64,000 nt of DNA from contig NZ_CDDK01000006.1 of the NCBI RefSeq assembly GCF_000820225.1, forward strand, positions 15,032-79,031, written 5' to 3'. Each line of letters starts with the position of its first letter. Positions within the stretch are counted from its first letter, which is position 1. Source of the stretch: Aeromonas veronii bv. veronii. GTDB lineage: Bacteria > Pseudomonadota > Gammaproteobacteria > Enterobacterales > Aeromonadaceae. The position numbers were made by a program, and so were the translations under genes. Positions 10,263 to 18,691 of this stretch are shown here, in pieces. The notes below the pieces were generated by a model. That model was not told the DNA's origin. It did not search any database and saw only the letters and a list, made by a program, of their open reading frames with translations.

Positions 10263-11351
10263 TCAGCCGTTGCGCTTGGCAAAGCCATCCATAAAGCTGA
10301 CCAGGGCCTTCACTCCCTCCAGCGGCATGGCGTTGTAGATGCTGGCGCGCATGCCACCGACGATGCGGTGTCCTTTGAGGGCCAGCAGACCAGCCGCTTC
10401 CGATTCGGCCAGGAACTGCTTGTCCAGCTCGGCATTTTTCAGCTGGAACGGGATGTTCATCCGCGAACGGCAGCTGACATCCACCTGATTGCCATAGAAG
10501 CTCGACTGATCGAGATAGTCATACAGGAAGTCTGCCTTCTCCTTGTTGCGCGCTTCCATTGCCTCGAGGCCACCCTGTTCCTTGAGCCATTCGAATACCA
10601 GACCGGCCAGATACCAGGCGTAGGTGGGCGGCGTGTTGAACATGGAGTCGTTCTTGGCTGTGAGCTTGTAGTCAAAAATCGAGGGCACATCGGCTCTGGC
10701 CTGATCCAGCAGATCATCGCGCACGATGGCGATGGCAAGCCCGGACGGCCCGATATTTTTCTGGGCACCGGCATAGATAATGCCAAAGCGGCTCACATCG
10801 AGAGGACGGGAGAGAATAGTGGAGGAGAGATCCGCCACCAGCGGCACCTCGCCGGTAGCCGGGATGTCAAACATCTCGATGCCGTCAATGGTTTCGTTCG
10901 GGCAGTAGTGAACATAAGCCGCATCGGCGCGAAACGCCGGGGTCGGCAGCAGGTGAGAGACCCCCTGCTCGTTCTTGGCAACCCCCTGGAAGGTCTGGAT
11001 ATCGCCATACTTTTTGGCTTCATCCACCGCGCTCTGGGACCAGACGCCGGTCAGCAGGAAGTCCGCTTTCTTGTTGGCCCCGCCCAGCAGGTTCATGGGT
11101 ACGGCGGAGAACTGACCGCGGCCGCCACCGTGCATGAAGAGCACCTTGTAGTTGTCCGGCACCGCCAGCAGTTCGCGCAGATCCGCTTCGGCCTTCTCGG
11201 CCACCGCCATGTAGGGCTTGCCGCGATGGGAAAGCTCCATGACCGAGGCTCCCAGCCCCTGAAAATTACAAAATTCGCGCTGGGCGCGCTCCATGACTTC
11301 AACCGGCAGCATGGCGGGGCCGGCGCAGAAGTTGTAAATCTGTTTGCTCAT
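10263..11351 (-). CDS. serC: Phosphoserine aminotransferase
   Basis: A 362-residue PLP enzyme, identical in length to E. coli SerC. It makes phosphoserine from 3-phosphohydroxypyruvate and also acts in pyridoxal phosphate synthesis. The N-terminus reads [19 protein letters not shown]. The PLP lysine is in [17 protein letters not shown], and the family C-terminus ends near [22 protein letters not shown] precedes the ATG. It lies upstream of aroA on the same strand. Confidence 0.96.
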   Translation of the reverse strand: MSKQIYNFCAGPAMLPVEVMERAQREFCNFQGLGASVMELSHRGKPYMAVAEKAEADLRELLAVPDNYKVLFMHGGGRGQFSAVPMNLLGGANKKADFLLTGVWSQSAVDEAKKYGDIQTFQGVAKNEQGVSHLLPTPAFRADAAYVHYCPNETIDGIEMFDIPATGEVPLVADLSSTILSRPLDVSRFGIIYAGAQKNIGPSGLAIAIVRDDLLDQARADVPSIFDYKLTAKNDSMFNTPPTYAWYLAGLVFEWLKEQGGLEAMEARNKEKADFLYDYLDQSSFYGNQVDVSCRSRMNIPFQLKNAELDKQFLAESEAAGLLALKGHRIVGGMRASIYNAMPLEGVKALVSFMDGFAKRNG

Positions 11352-11481
11352 GACGCTTTCCGTGAGTGGATGAGAGTAATCGATGACTTGTCAGGTTTTA
11401 CACAAGAGCAGCCAGCGGATCAAAGGCTTTTTGGGAGCTGGCTCAACCTTTTACCGTCACTCTGCATCCCCCTTGCAGGAG

Positions 11482-11507
11482 AAAAAGCCCTGAACGGGTC
11501 AGGGCTT
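11482..11507 (-). terminator. Terminator of etfBA
   Basis: Stem AAGCCCTGA/TCAGGGCTT with a U-run on the minus-strand transcript, about 70 bp past the etfA stop. Confidence 0.8.
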
Positions 11508-11576
11508 GCAGGGAACATGCACAGAAATGGCGGGCAGAGCGCATAAACGACCACAGCTCAGCCATTTCTGACAAAT

Positions 11577-12503
11577 TTACAGTTTGGCGGTGAGCTCCGG
11601 CAGCAGGGTGAAGAGATCCCCCACCAGTCCGTAGTCCGCCACCTGAAAGATGGGGGCATCGCTGTCCTTGTTGATGGCCACGATCACCTTCGACTCCTTC
11701 ATCCCAGCCAGATGCTGGATGGCGCCCGAAATGCCGACCGCGATATAGAGCTCGGGCGCCACCACCTTGCCGGTCTGCCCCACCTGAAGATCGTTGGCGA
11801 CATATCCCGCATCAACGGCGGCCCGCGATGCCCCCACCGCGCCGCCCAGCTTGTCGGCCAGCGCCTCAATCAGGGCAAATTGCGCCTTTGAGCCCAGCGC
11901 CCGACCACCGGAGACCACGACCCGAGCGGCTGTCAATTCGGGCCTGCTGGAGCGCACCGCGCGGCGCTCGACCAGCCGGGTACGGCCAGCGAATTCGGGC
12001 ACGGCCAAGTGCTCGATGAGAGCCTGCCCGCCCGTCGCCGCCTTGGCAAACGCGGTGGCCCGCACTGTCATCAATTTGACGGGCGCCGAGCTTGCCACTC
12101 TGGCAATGGCATTGCCCGCATAGATGGGGCGCAGGAAGGTGTCGCGGCTCTCGATAGCCGTCACCTCGGAGAGCATCTCCACCCCGAGCCGGGCCGCCAC
12201 CTGTGGCAGCAGCGCCTTGCCCATGGCACTAGCCGCCATCAGGCAGTGGCTGTAACCTTCGCACCAGCAGGCCAGCAGCTTGTCGACCCCATCCAGCAGC
12301 CCGTCGGCCAGCAGGGGATGTTCGGCAAGCAGAACCTTGTCGACACCGCTGAGGGCTGCCGCCTGTTCACCCGCCTCGGTCAGCCCCTGACCCAGCAACA
12401 GCAGGTCAACCTGACCGCCGATGGATCCGGCGGCGGTCACCAGTTGTGCCACGTTGTCGGCCAGATGGCCCTGATGATGTTCGGCAATGATCAGCACGCT
12501 CAT
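11577..12503 (-). CDS. etfA: Electron transfer flavoprotein alpha subunit
   Basis: A 308-residue FAD-binding subunit of ETF. ETF collects electrons from acyl-CoA and related dehydrogenases and passes them to ETF-quinone oxidoreductase. The C-terminal FAD domain is clear: [59 protein letters not shown] and [14 protein letters not shown]. Its ATG overlaps the etfB stop (ATGA), so the two are translationally coupled. Confidence 0.96.
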   Translation of the reverse strand: MSVLIIAEHHQGHLADNVAQLVTAAGSIGGQVDLLLLGQGLTEAGEQAAALSGVDKVLLAEHPLLADGLLDGVDKLLACWCEGYSHCLMAASAMGKALLPQVAARLGVEMLSEVTAIESRDTFLRPIYAGNAIARVASSAPVKLMTVRATAFAKAATGGQALIEHLAVPEFAGRTRLVERRAVRSSRPELTAARVVVSGGRALGSKAQFALIEALADKLGGAVGASRAAVDAGYVANDLQVGQTGKVVAPELYIAVGISGAIQHLAGMKESKVIVAINKDSDAPIFQVADYGLVGDLFTLLPELTAKL

Positions 12504-13267
12504 GGCAGCACCTTCGCTTCGTGTTTGAGTTTGTCTACCAGCTCGTCCACCGAGCCCACCTTGATCCCGGCGCTGCGGGCTGGTGGCGCCATCACCCCGA
12601 GCAAACGGGTCTGGTTGGCCACCTCAACGGCGAGTGTCGAGAACGGGGCGCTATCAAGCGGCTTGCGCTTGGCCTTCATGATGTTGGGCAACGAAGCAAA
12701 GCGCGGTTCATTCAAACGCAGATCGGCGCTCACCACCGCAGGCAACGGCATGCCCAGGGTCTCGAGGCCACCGTCGATTTCGCGGGTCACCAGCAGTTCC
12801 CCCGCTTCCACCTTGAGGGCTGACGCACAGGTCGCCAGCGGCCAATCATTGAGGGCCGCCAGCATCTGTGCCACCTGATTGTTGTCTGAATCGATGGACT
12901 GCTTGCCGAGCAGCACCAGATCCGGCTGCTCCTGCTCACACACCTTGCGCAAGGCGCGGGCGACAGTCAGCGGGGTGAGCGTCTCATCGGTGACACTCTC
13001 ACCGGTTATATAGTGCAGCGCCCGATCCGCCCCCAACGCCAGCCCATGGCGCAGTTGCTCGGCGGCAGCGTCAGGGCCGAAGGTCACCACCACCAGTTCG
13101 CTGGCAACCCCGGCTTCCCGCAGCCTGACCCCCTCCTCCACCGCAATTTCACAAAAGGGGTTGATCCCCATCTTCACATTGGCCAGCTCCACGTCGGAGC
13201 CGTCTCCCTTCACCCGGATCTTGACGTTGTAGTCGACTACCCGTTTGATTGCGACCAGCAGCTTCAT
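12500..13267 (-). CDS. etfB: Electron transfer flavoprotein beta subunit
   Basis: A 255-residue AMP-binding partner of EtfA. It has the typical start MKLLVAIKRVVDYNVKIRV, the signature NPFCEIAVEEGVRLREAG, and QEQPDLVLLGKQSIDSDNNQ followed by DGGLETLGMPLPAVVSADL. It is divergent from the ETF-quinone oxidoreductase gene, so the whole electron-transfer module sits around one promoter region. Confidence 0.96.
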   Translation of the reverse strand: MKLLVAIKRVVDYNVKIRVKGDGSDVELANVKMGINPFCEIAVEEGVRLREAGVASELVVVTFGPDAAAEQLRHGLALGADRALHYITGESVTDETLTPLTVARALRKVCEQEQPDLVLLGKQSIDSDNNQVAQMLAALNDWPLATCASALKVEAGELLVTREIDGGLETLGMPLPAVVSADLRLNEPRFASLPNIMKAKRKPLDSAPFSTLAVEVANQTRLLGVMAPPARSAGIKVGSVDELVDKLKHEAKVLP

Positions 13268-13379
13268 GGGGTCATGCCTCGTCTCTTTGGATTGAATTCA
13301 TTAGTGTGCCTCTGCGTTTGTTGCAGTACGTTCTTCCCTGATTTTTTGCTTTTTCTTGCTCAGTTTTGCTTACAACTGC

Positions 13380-13395
13380 TTTACGTTTACGTAAA
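13380..13395. promoter_or_regulatory. LiuR-like palindromic operator
   Basis: TTTACGTTTACGTAAA has arms TTTACG/CGTAAA separated by four bases. It lies in the shared promoter of etfBA and the ETF-quinone oxidoreductase gene. It resembles, from memory, the motif of LiuR, the MerR-type regulator of branched-chain amino acid and fatty acid breakdown, whose regulons often include etf genes. Confidence 0.5.
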
Positions 13396-13436
13396 CTACC
13401 TGCATTACCCTAGGCCAACCAGAGCGCAGAGGCAAG

Positions 13437-15080
13437 ATGGAACGGGAAGCAATGGAATTTGATGTCGTCATCGTCGGCGGCGGTCCGGCGGGGCTCAGTG
13501 CAGCCATCGCCCTGAAACAGCAGGATGCCACTCTCTCTGTCTGTCTGCTGGAGAAAGGGGCGGAAATTGGCGCCCATCTGCTCTCCGGCGCCCTGTTTGA
13601 TCCCGTCGCCTTGCAAGAGCTGCTGCCGGATGGCTGGCAGCAAGCGCCGCTCGGCGTGCCGGTCAGCGACGATCAGGTTCATCTGCTGCAAAGCGAGCAA
13701 CGTTCCCTGCAACTCCCCGCCTGGGCGGTGCCGCCCCGGATGCACAATGAGGGCTGTCACATCATCAGCCTCGGCAACCTTTGCCGCTGGCTTGGCCAAC
13801 AGGCGGAAAAACTGGGAGTCGAAATATACCCGGGATTTACCGCCAGCGAACTTATCATGGAAGCGGGCCGGGTCAAGGGGGTCATCACCGGCGATCTGGG
13901 GCTGGATCGGGCGGGCAATCCGAAAGCAGATTATGTGCCCGGCATGGCACTGCTCGGTCGCTACACCCTCTTTGCCGAAGGGGCCCGCGGTCATCTCGGC
14001 AAGCAGCTGATCGCCGACTTCAACCTAGCAAGCCCTGCCCAGCCCCAGCACTATGCCATCGGCTTCAAGGAGCTGTGGCAACTGCCTGCTGGCCAAGGCA
14101 AAGCGGGACAGGTGCTGCACGGCAGTGGCTGGCCCCTTGGCAAGCAGGGGGGCGGCAATAGCCACGGTGGCTTCTATCTCTATCACATGGAGGGGGATCA
14201 GGTGGCAGTCGGGCTGATTGTCGATCTCAACTACCAGAATCCCTGGCTCAGCCCGTTCGACGAATTCCAGCGCCTCAAGCATCACCCGCTTATCGCCGGC
14301 GTGTTGCAAGGGGGTGAACGCATCAGTTACGGCGCCCGCGCCATCACCAAGGGGGGCTGGCACGCCCTGCCCCGCATGCACTTCCCGGGCGGCCTGCTGA
14401 TCGGCTGCGATGCCGGCACCCTCGACTTTTCCCGCATCAAGGGGATCCACACCGCCATGAAATCGGGGATGCTGGCGGCAAAAACCGTCGCGATGGCGCT
14501 GCGGGGGGGCGATGAGGGAGGACGGGATCTGGCCCAGTATGGTGACGAGCTGCACCAGAGCTGGCTGGCCCGCGAACTCAAGGCAGCACGCAACTTCGGC
14601 GCGGCGCTTCACCGCTATGGTCCCTGGTTGGGCGGTGCCTTCAACTGGCTGGAGCAACGGCTGTTTGGCGCAAACTCGCCCTTCAAGCTGCTCGATAAAG
14701 CTCACGATTATCGTCAGCTGCGTGTGGCCAGCCGCTGCGAGCCCATCCATTATCCCAAACCCGATGGCAGACTGAGCTTTGACAAGCTCTCGTCTGTGTA
14801 TCTGGCCAACACCAGTCACGACGAGGATCAACCTTGCCACCTCAAGCTGCAGGACGAGCGCATTCCGGTCGAGGTCAATCTGCCCACCTGGGCCGAACCC
14901 GCCCAACGCTACTGCCCGGCAGGGGTGTTTGAAGTGCTGGAAATGGAAGGCGCGGCCAAACTGCAAATCAACGCAGCCAACTGCATCCACTGCAAAACCT
15001 GCGATATCAAGGACCCCAGTCAAAACATTATCTGGACGCCGCCACAGGGGGGCTCCGGGCCCAATTATCCGAATATGTGA
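13437..15080 (+). CDS. etfD: Electron transfer flavoprotein-ubiquinone oxidoreductase
   Basis: A 547-residue membrane-associated flavoprotein that moves electrons from ETF to ubiquinone. The N-terminal FAD fold reads FDVVIVGGGPAGLSAAIAL. Later segments SGALFDPVALQELLPDGW and KGIHTAMKSGMLAA are typical of ETF-QO. The C-terminal ferredoxin domain carries the [4Fe-4S] cysteines in RYCPAGVF and NCIHCKTCDIKDPSQNI, ending near GGSGPNYPNM. The second ATG, at 13452, is also possible; both have purine-rich leaders. It is divergent from etfBA. Confidence 0.95.
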   Translation: MEREAMEFDVVIVGGGPAGLSAAIALKQQDATLSVCLLEKGAEIGAHLLSGALFDPVALQELLPDGWQQAPLGVPVSDDQVHLLQSEQRSLQLPAWAVPPRMHNEGCHIISLGNLCRWLGQQAEKLGVEIYPGFTASELIMEAGRVKGVITGDLGLDRAGNPKADYVPGMALLGRYTLFAEGARGHLGKQLIADFNLASPAQPQHYAIGFKELWQLPAGQGKAGQVLHGSGWPLGKQGGGNSHGGFYLYHMEGDQVAVGLIVDLNYQNPWLSPFDEFQRLKHHPLIAGVLQGGERISYGARAITKGGWHALPRMHFPGGLLIGCDAGTLDFSRIKGIHTAMKSGMLAAKTVAMALRGGDEGGRDLAQYGDELHQSWLARELKAARNFGAALHRYGPWLGGAFNWLEQRLFGANSPFKLLDKAHDYRQLRVASRCEPIHYPKPDGRLSFDKLSSVYLANTSHDEDQPCHLKLQDERIPVEVNLPTWAEPAQRYCPAGVFEVLEMEGAAKLQINAANCIHCKTCDIKDPSQNIIWTPPQGGSGPNYPNM

Positions 15081-15373
15081 TGAAGCGGGGCAGCGGCAAC
15101 AAGCAGCCCCAGCTAGCCCTCCCCCAGCCAAAGGCTGGGTTCTACCCCGCATAGCCGCTCAGGTGATCCGACCTCGCTGTTTTTTTGAACAAACAAGCTG
15201 AATCCCTGATGAATAGCCCCTGACAAGCGCGGCCCGCCCCTGTATAGTTCGCCGCATTCAGGTTTTCCATCGGCCCGATCTGCTTATCCACGGGATCGCC
15301 TTCTGCAGCGATCTAAGGCCGCATGACCTGTGCAACCATCCCTGATTACCCATGACTTTTTAAGGGGGGACAG

Positions 15374-16321
15374 ATGATCACCGCCTACATTCTCAATAAC
15401 AAGGTGCTGGACATAGTCACGCTCGGGCCTGACGACATAGTACCTGACAACACGGTCTGGCTGGATGCCTACAAGCCGGACACGGCAGAGCGAGAATGGT
15501 TGACGGGCCTGTTCCTGGAAGAGGTCCCCGACAAGGAAGAGCTCGACGACATCGAAGCATCCGCCCGTTTTTACTGGGATACCGATGGTCTGCACATTCA
15601 CTCCCTGTTTCCCCAGCGGATCGGTCGTGACACTAAGGGTGTCCACGTCTCCTTTACCCTGCGCAACAACCTGCTGATCAGCATTCGCGAAGATGACATC
15701 GGGCTGGTGCGCCTGCTGCGCCACTATATGCGCCAGGATCGGCTGGAGGTGGAGGATGCCCTCGATATCCTGCTGGAGGTGCAGAACCTCAAGGTGGAGT
15801 ACCTCTCCGACCTTATCGAAGATGGTTACAAGACCTTGGAAAACACCGCCGATCAGATCTTCGAGCCGGATCAGATCAACCCCATGTTGAAAGAGTTGAT
15901 GGCACAGGAAGAGGCCAACGGCCAGATCCGTCTCTCCCTGCACGATACTCGCCGCGCCCTGCGTTTCCTCAAACGCAGCCTGCGCCAGCGCATGAGCCTT
16001 GAGCAGAACAAGTGGATCGACGAGATGCTGCATGACGTGGAGTCCCTGTTGCCCCACACCCAGTTCCTGTTCGACAAGATCAACTTCCAGCTGGAGGCCT
16101 CCATGGGGGTGACCAATCTGGAGCAGAACAAGGTGATCAAGATCTTCTCGGTAGCCGCCGTGATCTTCCTGCCGCCGACCCTGATCGCCAGTATCTACGG
16201 CATGAACTTCGGCCGTATGCCGGAGCTCGCCTGGGAGTACGGTTATCCCATGTCACTGGTGCTGATGGTGATGTCATCGCTCGGCACCGGCCTCTTCTTC
16301 AAGCGCAAAGGCTGGCTGTAA
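15374..16321 (+). CDS. corA: Magnesium/cobalt transporter CorA
   Basis: A 315-residue inner-membrane divalent cation channel. It has a long cytoplasmic N-domain and two C-terminal membrane helices. The selectivity signature YGMNF lies at the end of the first helix (IASIYGMNFGRMPELAWEYGY). The loop residues MPEL and the basic C-terminus KRKGWL match E. coli CorA closely. A strong AAGGGGGG ribosome site precedes the ATG. The 293-bp leader has no recognisable riboswitch. Confidence 0.96.
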   Translation: MITAYILNNKVLDIVTLGPDDIVPDNTVWLDAYKPDTAEREWLTGLFLEEVPDKEELDDIEASARFYWDTDGLHIHSLFPQRIGRDTKGVHVSFTLRNNLLISIREDDIGLVRLLRHYMRQDRLEVEDALDILLEVQNLKVEYLSDLIEDGYKTLENTADQIFEPDQINPMLKELMAQEEANGQIRLSLHDTRRALRFLKRSLRQRMSLEQNKWIDEMLHDVESLLPHTQFLFDKINFQLEASMGVTNLEQNKVIKIFSVAAVIFLPPTLIASIYGMNFGRMPELAWEYGYPMSLVLMVMSSLGTGLFFKRKGWL

Positions 16322-16360
16322 CGCCGCCGACGCGCACTGCGATATCTGAAGAAACGGATT

Positions 16361-16382
16361 GGGGGGCATTGCCCCCCGATTA
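16361..16382 (+). terminator. Possible corA terminator
   Basis: Stem GGGGGGC/GCCCCCC with a 3-nt loop about 40 bp past corA. Only a short AT-rich stretch follows rather than a clean T-run, so strength is uncertain. Confidence 0.45.
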
Positions 16383-16469
16383 ATTTGCGCCACGCCCAAC
16401 GCCTTGCAAAGGACGCTTCGTCGCCCCATATCCCTTCCATCACTCAATTCAAGTGGATAACGGGCAACC

Positions 16470-16931
16470 ATGACCCTCTACCCCGAACACCGATATGACG
16501 ATCACGGCCAGTTGCGCCCGCCTCTCTGGTTCTGGCCCATCGCCCTGTTGCTGACCCGCTCGGTCTGGCTCTTTCTGATGGCGGGAGTGACCCGCGAGAG
16601 CGGCAGCGAGATCCTGACCCTCTTCTATCCGGACAAGATCACCCTCTACATCAGCCTGCTGACCGACGTCCCCGCCATCCTGGCGTTGCTCGCCTGCGGG
16701 GGCACCTATCAGCAGACCCAGAGCATTCGCGCCAGACTCCGGCGCCATAGCCCGCTGCTGCTACTCTGCTCTGCCGTCAGCGGCCTGCTGATGCAACTGC
16801 ACAGCCTCAATCTGCAAAAGTGGTCGTTCAGCTGGCCCACCGCACTGGTGCTGGTCGCCAGCCTCTGGGCGCTCTGGTATCTGCTGCGCAGTCGCCAGCT
16901 ACGGGAATATGCCGCAGACCAGCCCCACTAA
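16470..16931 (+). CDS. DUF2919 family inner-membrane protein (YfeZ-like)
   Basis: A 153-residue protein with about four hydrophobic helices (roughly residues 20-38, 57-73, 89-104 and 117-136). The N-terminus YPEHRYDDHGQLRPPLWFWP matches the DUF2919/YfeZ pattern, a family of unknown function found in Enterobacterales and Aeromonas. It is convergent with the next gene and probably monocistronic. Confidence 0.7.
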   Translation: MTLYPEHRYDDHGQLRPPLWFWPIALLLTRSVWLFLMAGVTRESGSEILTLFYPDKITLYISLLTDVPAILALLACGGTYQQTQSIRARLRRHSPLLLLCSAVSGLLMQLHSLNLQKWSFSWPTALVLVASLWALWYLLRSRQLREYAADQPH

Positions 16932-16943
16932 CGGGGCTGACAC

Positions 16944-17714
16944 CTATTGACGAGTGACCCGGATCTGCAGGGTCTGGCGCTCGCTCTGGCTGCCTCGCCC
17001 TCCCTGTAGCTGGGTGCCGAGGCTGCTTCCTTGATCCGCTGAGCTGGTCGAAAGCTCTCCCACCGTCAGCCACTGGCCCGGGGCCCCGCTCACCTCGGTA
17101 GCACTCTGCCCACGATTGATGGTGCCCTGATCCAGCCTCGCCTGTTCGCTGCTCAGCGCAATCTGCACCCGATCGCCAATCAAGGTGGCCGTGGCATAGA
17201 GGCCGTTCACCAGCGGCATCATCCCCACCACTGCCCCCCCGTTCCATTGGTAGAAAGTCACCGGCTGATAGGAGCCCATCTGCAGCAGCACGGGACGGCC
17301 AGACAGCCCGCGCACCTGCCAGCTGTCGTTCTGGCTGCGCTGGTACTGCTGGGCGTTGCCATCGACCAGCCACTGCCGCTTGGCCTCGTCGCGACTGATT
17401 GAGCCCCCCAGTTGCTGACCGCTGGCGGCACCATCGACCCGCCACTCGATAAGCAGGCTTTGCGGTGGCTGGTTGACCTGCGCCAGCGTGGCTTCGGCCT
17501 CCTGCAGCTGGGCTGGCGTCCCGCTCAGCACCAGCTGATTACCCATGGCACTCACCCCAAGCTGGGGATAGATCTCCTTGAGGGTCTGCACCGCCGCCTG
17601 CGCCTCGAAGACCGGGATCACTTTCACCTCAGCCCACAGCGACGGGCTCCACAGTCCCATCATGCAGCCAAGCCACAGCAGCGCCCTGCGGCCAACCTTG
17701 CCCATCCAAACCAT
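16944..17714 (-). CDS. Periplasmic secretin N-domain-like protein
   Basis: A 256-residue exported protein of unknown role. The signal peptide ends around WSPSLWAEV (residue 28). The mature N-terminus (VFEAQAAVQTLKEIYPQLGVSAMGNQLVLSGTPAQLQEAEATLAQ) folds as the short N-domain of secretins. The rest is Gln/Gly/Ser-rich, and there is no secretin pore domain. GGAG precedes the ATG at 17714. It could belong to an outer-membrane assembly, but no secretion genes are nearby. Confidence 0.6.
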   Translation of the reverse strand: MVWMGKVGRRALLWLGCMMGLWSPSLWAEVKVIPVFEAQAAVQTLKEIYPQLGVSAMGNQLVLSGTPAQLQEAEATLAQVNQPPQSLLIEWRVDGAASGQQLGGSISRDEAKRQWLVDGNAQQYQRSQNDSWQVRGLSGRPVLLQMGSYQPVTFYQWNGGAVVGMMPLVNGLYATATLIGDRVQIALSSEQARLDQGTINRGQSATEVSGAPGQWLTVGELSTSSADQGSSLGTQLQGGRGSQSERQTLQIRVTRQ

Positions 17715-17944
17715 TACGCTCTCCTCGTTCTCTGTGCTCTTCTCGCTCTCTGTTCTCGCGTAGACCCACACCCGCAGCCAACTGATCGGCCCTATTCCGC
17801 TCACCCATCGATGATGAACCCGACGGTTGCCAAAAAACAACCGGGAATGCAGCAACCCCGTGATTTCCCACGGTATGAGGCTCTCATTCCACGCCCGTTA
17901 TCGCGTAAGATAGCGCCATCATAGTTGCCCAAGCGGAATCCATC

Positions 17945-18496
17945 ATGTTGAAACAGCTGTTGTTACTCCTCCTCGCCCTGCTGCTGGGAGCCTGCTCCCT
18001 GACCCAGTACAACGTCAGCGAGGCCGAAATCAACCAGTACCTCAAAGATCAGGTCTCTTTTGAAAAACAGCTGGGGATCCCCGGCATCATGTCGAGCAAG
18101 ATCCGTCTGGATGAGATGCAGAGCCGTATCGGCCGCAAACAAGCGGATCGCATCGAGCTGGACGCCGCTGGCGACCTGCAGGTGAGCAGCCCCCTTGGCA
18201 GCCAGCAGATGAAGATCCGCTTTGCTTTGAGCGCCCGTCCGGACTATGTAGCCGATCAAGGCGCCATCTATCTGCGCGACCTTGAGTTGGTCTCGGTCAA
18301 GACTGAGCCGGCCGATATCGGGGCCGCCCTCACCCCGCTGCTGCCTACCTTCAATCAGTCGCTCTCCCTGTTCCTGTCGCAAACGCCGGTCTATCGCCTC
18401 GACAGCAGCCGCAAGAACGAAGCCAGGATCAAGGAAAAGGTCGAAGCCCTCAAGGTAGAGCCGGGCCGTCTGGTCATCCCGTTCAAGCTGCTCTGA
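17945..18496 (+). CDS. DUF1439 lipoprotein (YceB-like)
   Basis: A 183-residue lipoprotein with lipobox LLGACS (Cys17). The mature body (YNVSEAEINQYLKDQ, IKIRF-type strands, LIPFKLL at the end) matches the DUF1439/YceB family, whose fold resembles lipid-binding tubular proteins. The function is unsettled. It sits in the inner leaflet of the outer membrane or the inner membrane depending on sorting; residue +2 is Ser, which favours the outer membrane. A terminator follows. Confidence 0.8.
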   Translation: MLKQLLLLLLALLLGACSLTQYNVSEAEINQYLKDQVSFEKQLGIPGIMSSKIRLDEMQSRIGRKQADRIELDAAGDLQVSSPLGSQQMKIRFALSARPDYVADQGAIYLRDLELVSVKTEPADIGAALTPLLPTFNQSLSLFLSQTPVYRLDSSRKNEARIKEKVEALKVEPGRLVIPFKLL

Positions 18497-18534
18497 TCGC
18501 CGCCGCACCGGCACGTTCAGCGCAATAAACAGAT

Positions 18535-18595
18535 AACCGCCCTCTTCGACAGCACACGTCTGCTTTAACGTGCTACCGATCAGGGCGGTTTTTTA
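18535..18595 (+). terminator. Terminator after YceB-like gene
   Basis: Outer stem AACCGCCCT/AGGGCGGTT with an inner AGCAC.../GTGCT helix, followed by a six-base T-run. Confidence 0.82.
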
Positions 18596-18691
18596 CTTCT
18601 CAAGTCCCCCTCAACACAGCATAATGCAGACCATTCTCATTTAGATTCGTCATGAGAAGCGTCAATAATAAAACCAATGGTGAGAAGGGAC

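Noticed and set aside
10221-11546. Long plus-strand open frame of about 440 codons opposite serC
   Set aside because: serC on the minus strand is certain. GC-rich DNA leaves long empty frames on the other strand, and this one has no family motif or ribosome site.
18610-18665. Fur box upstream of the exported protein
   Set aside because: The AT-rich stretch has too few matches to the Fur consensus compared with the site at 5529-5547.
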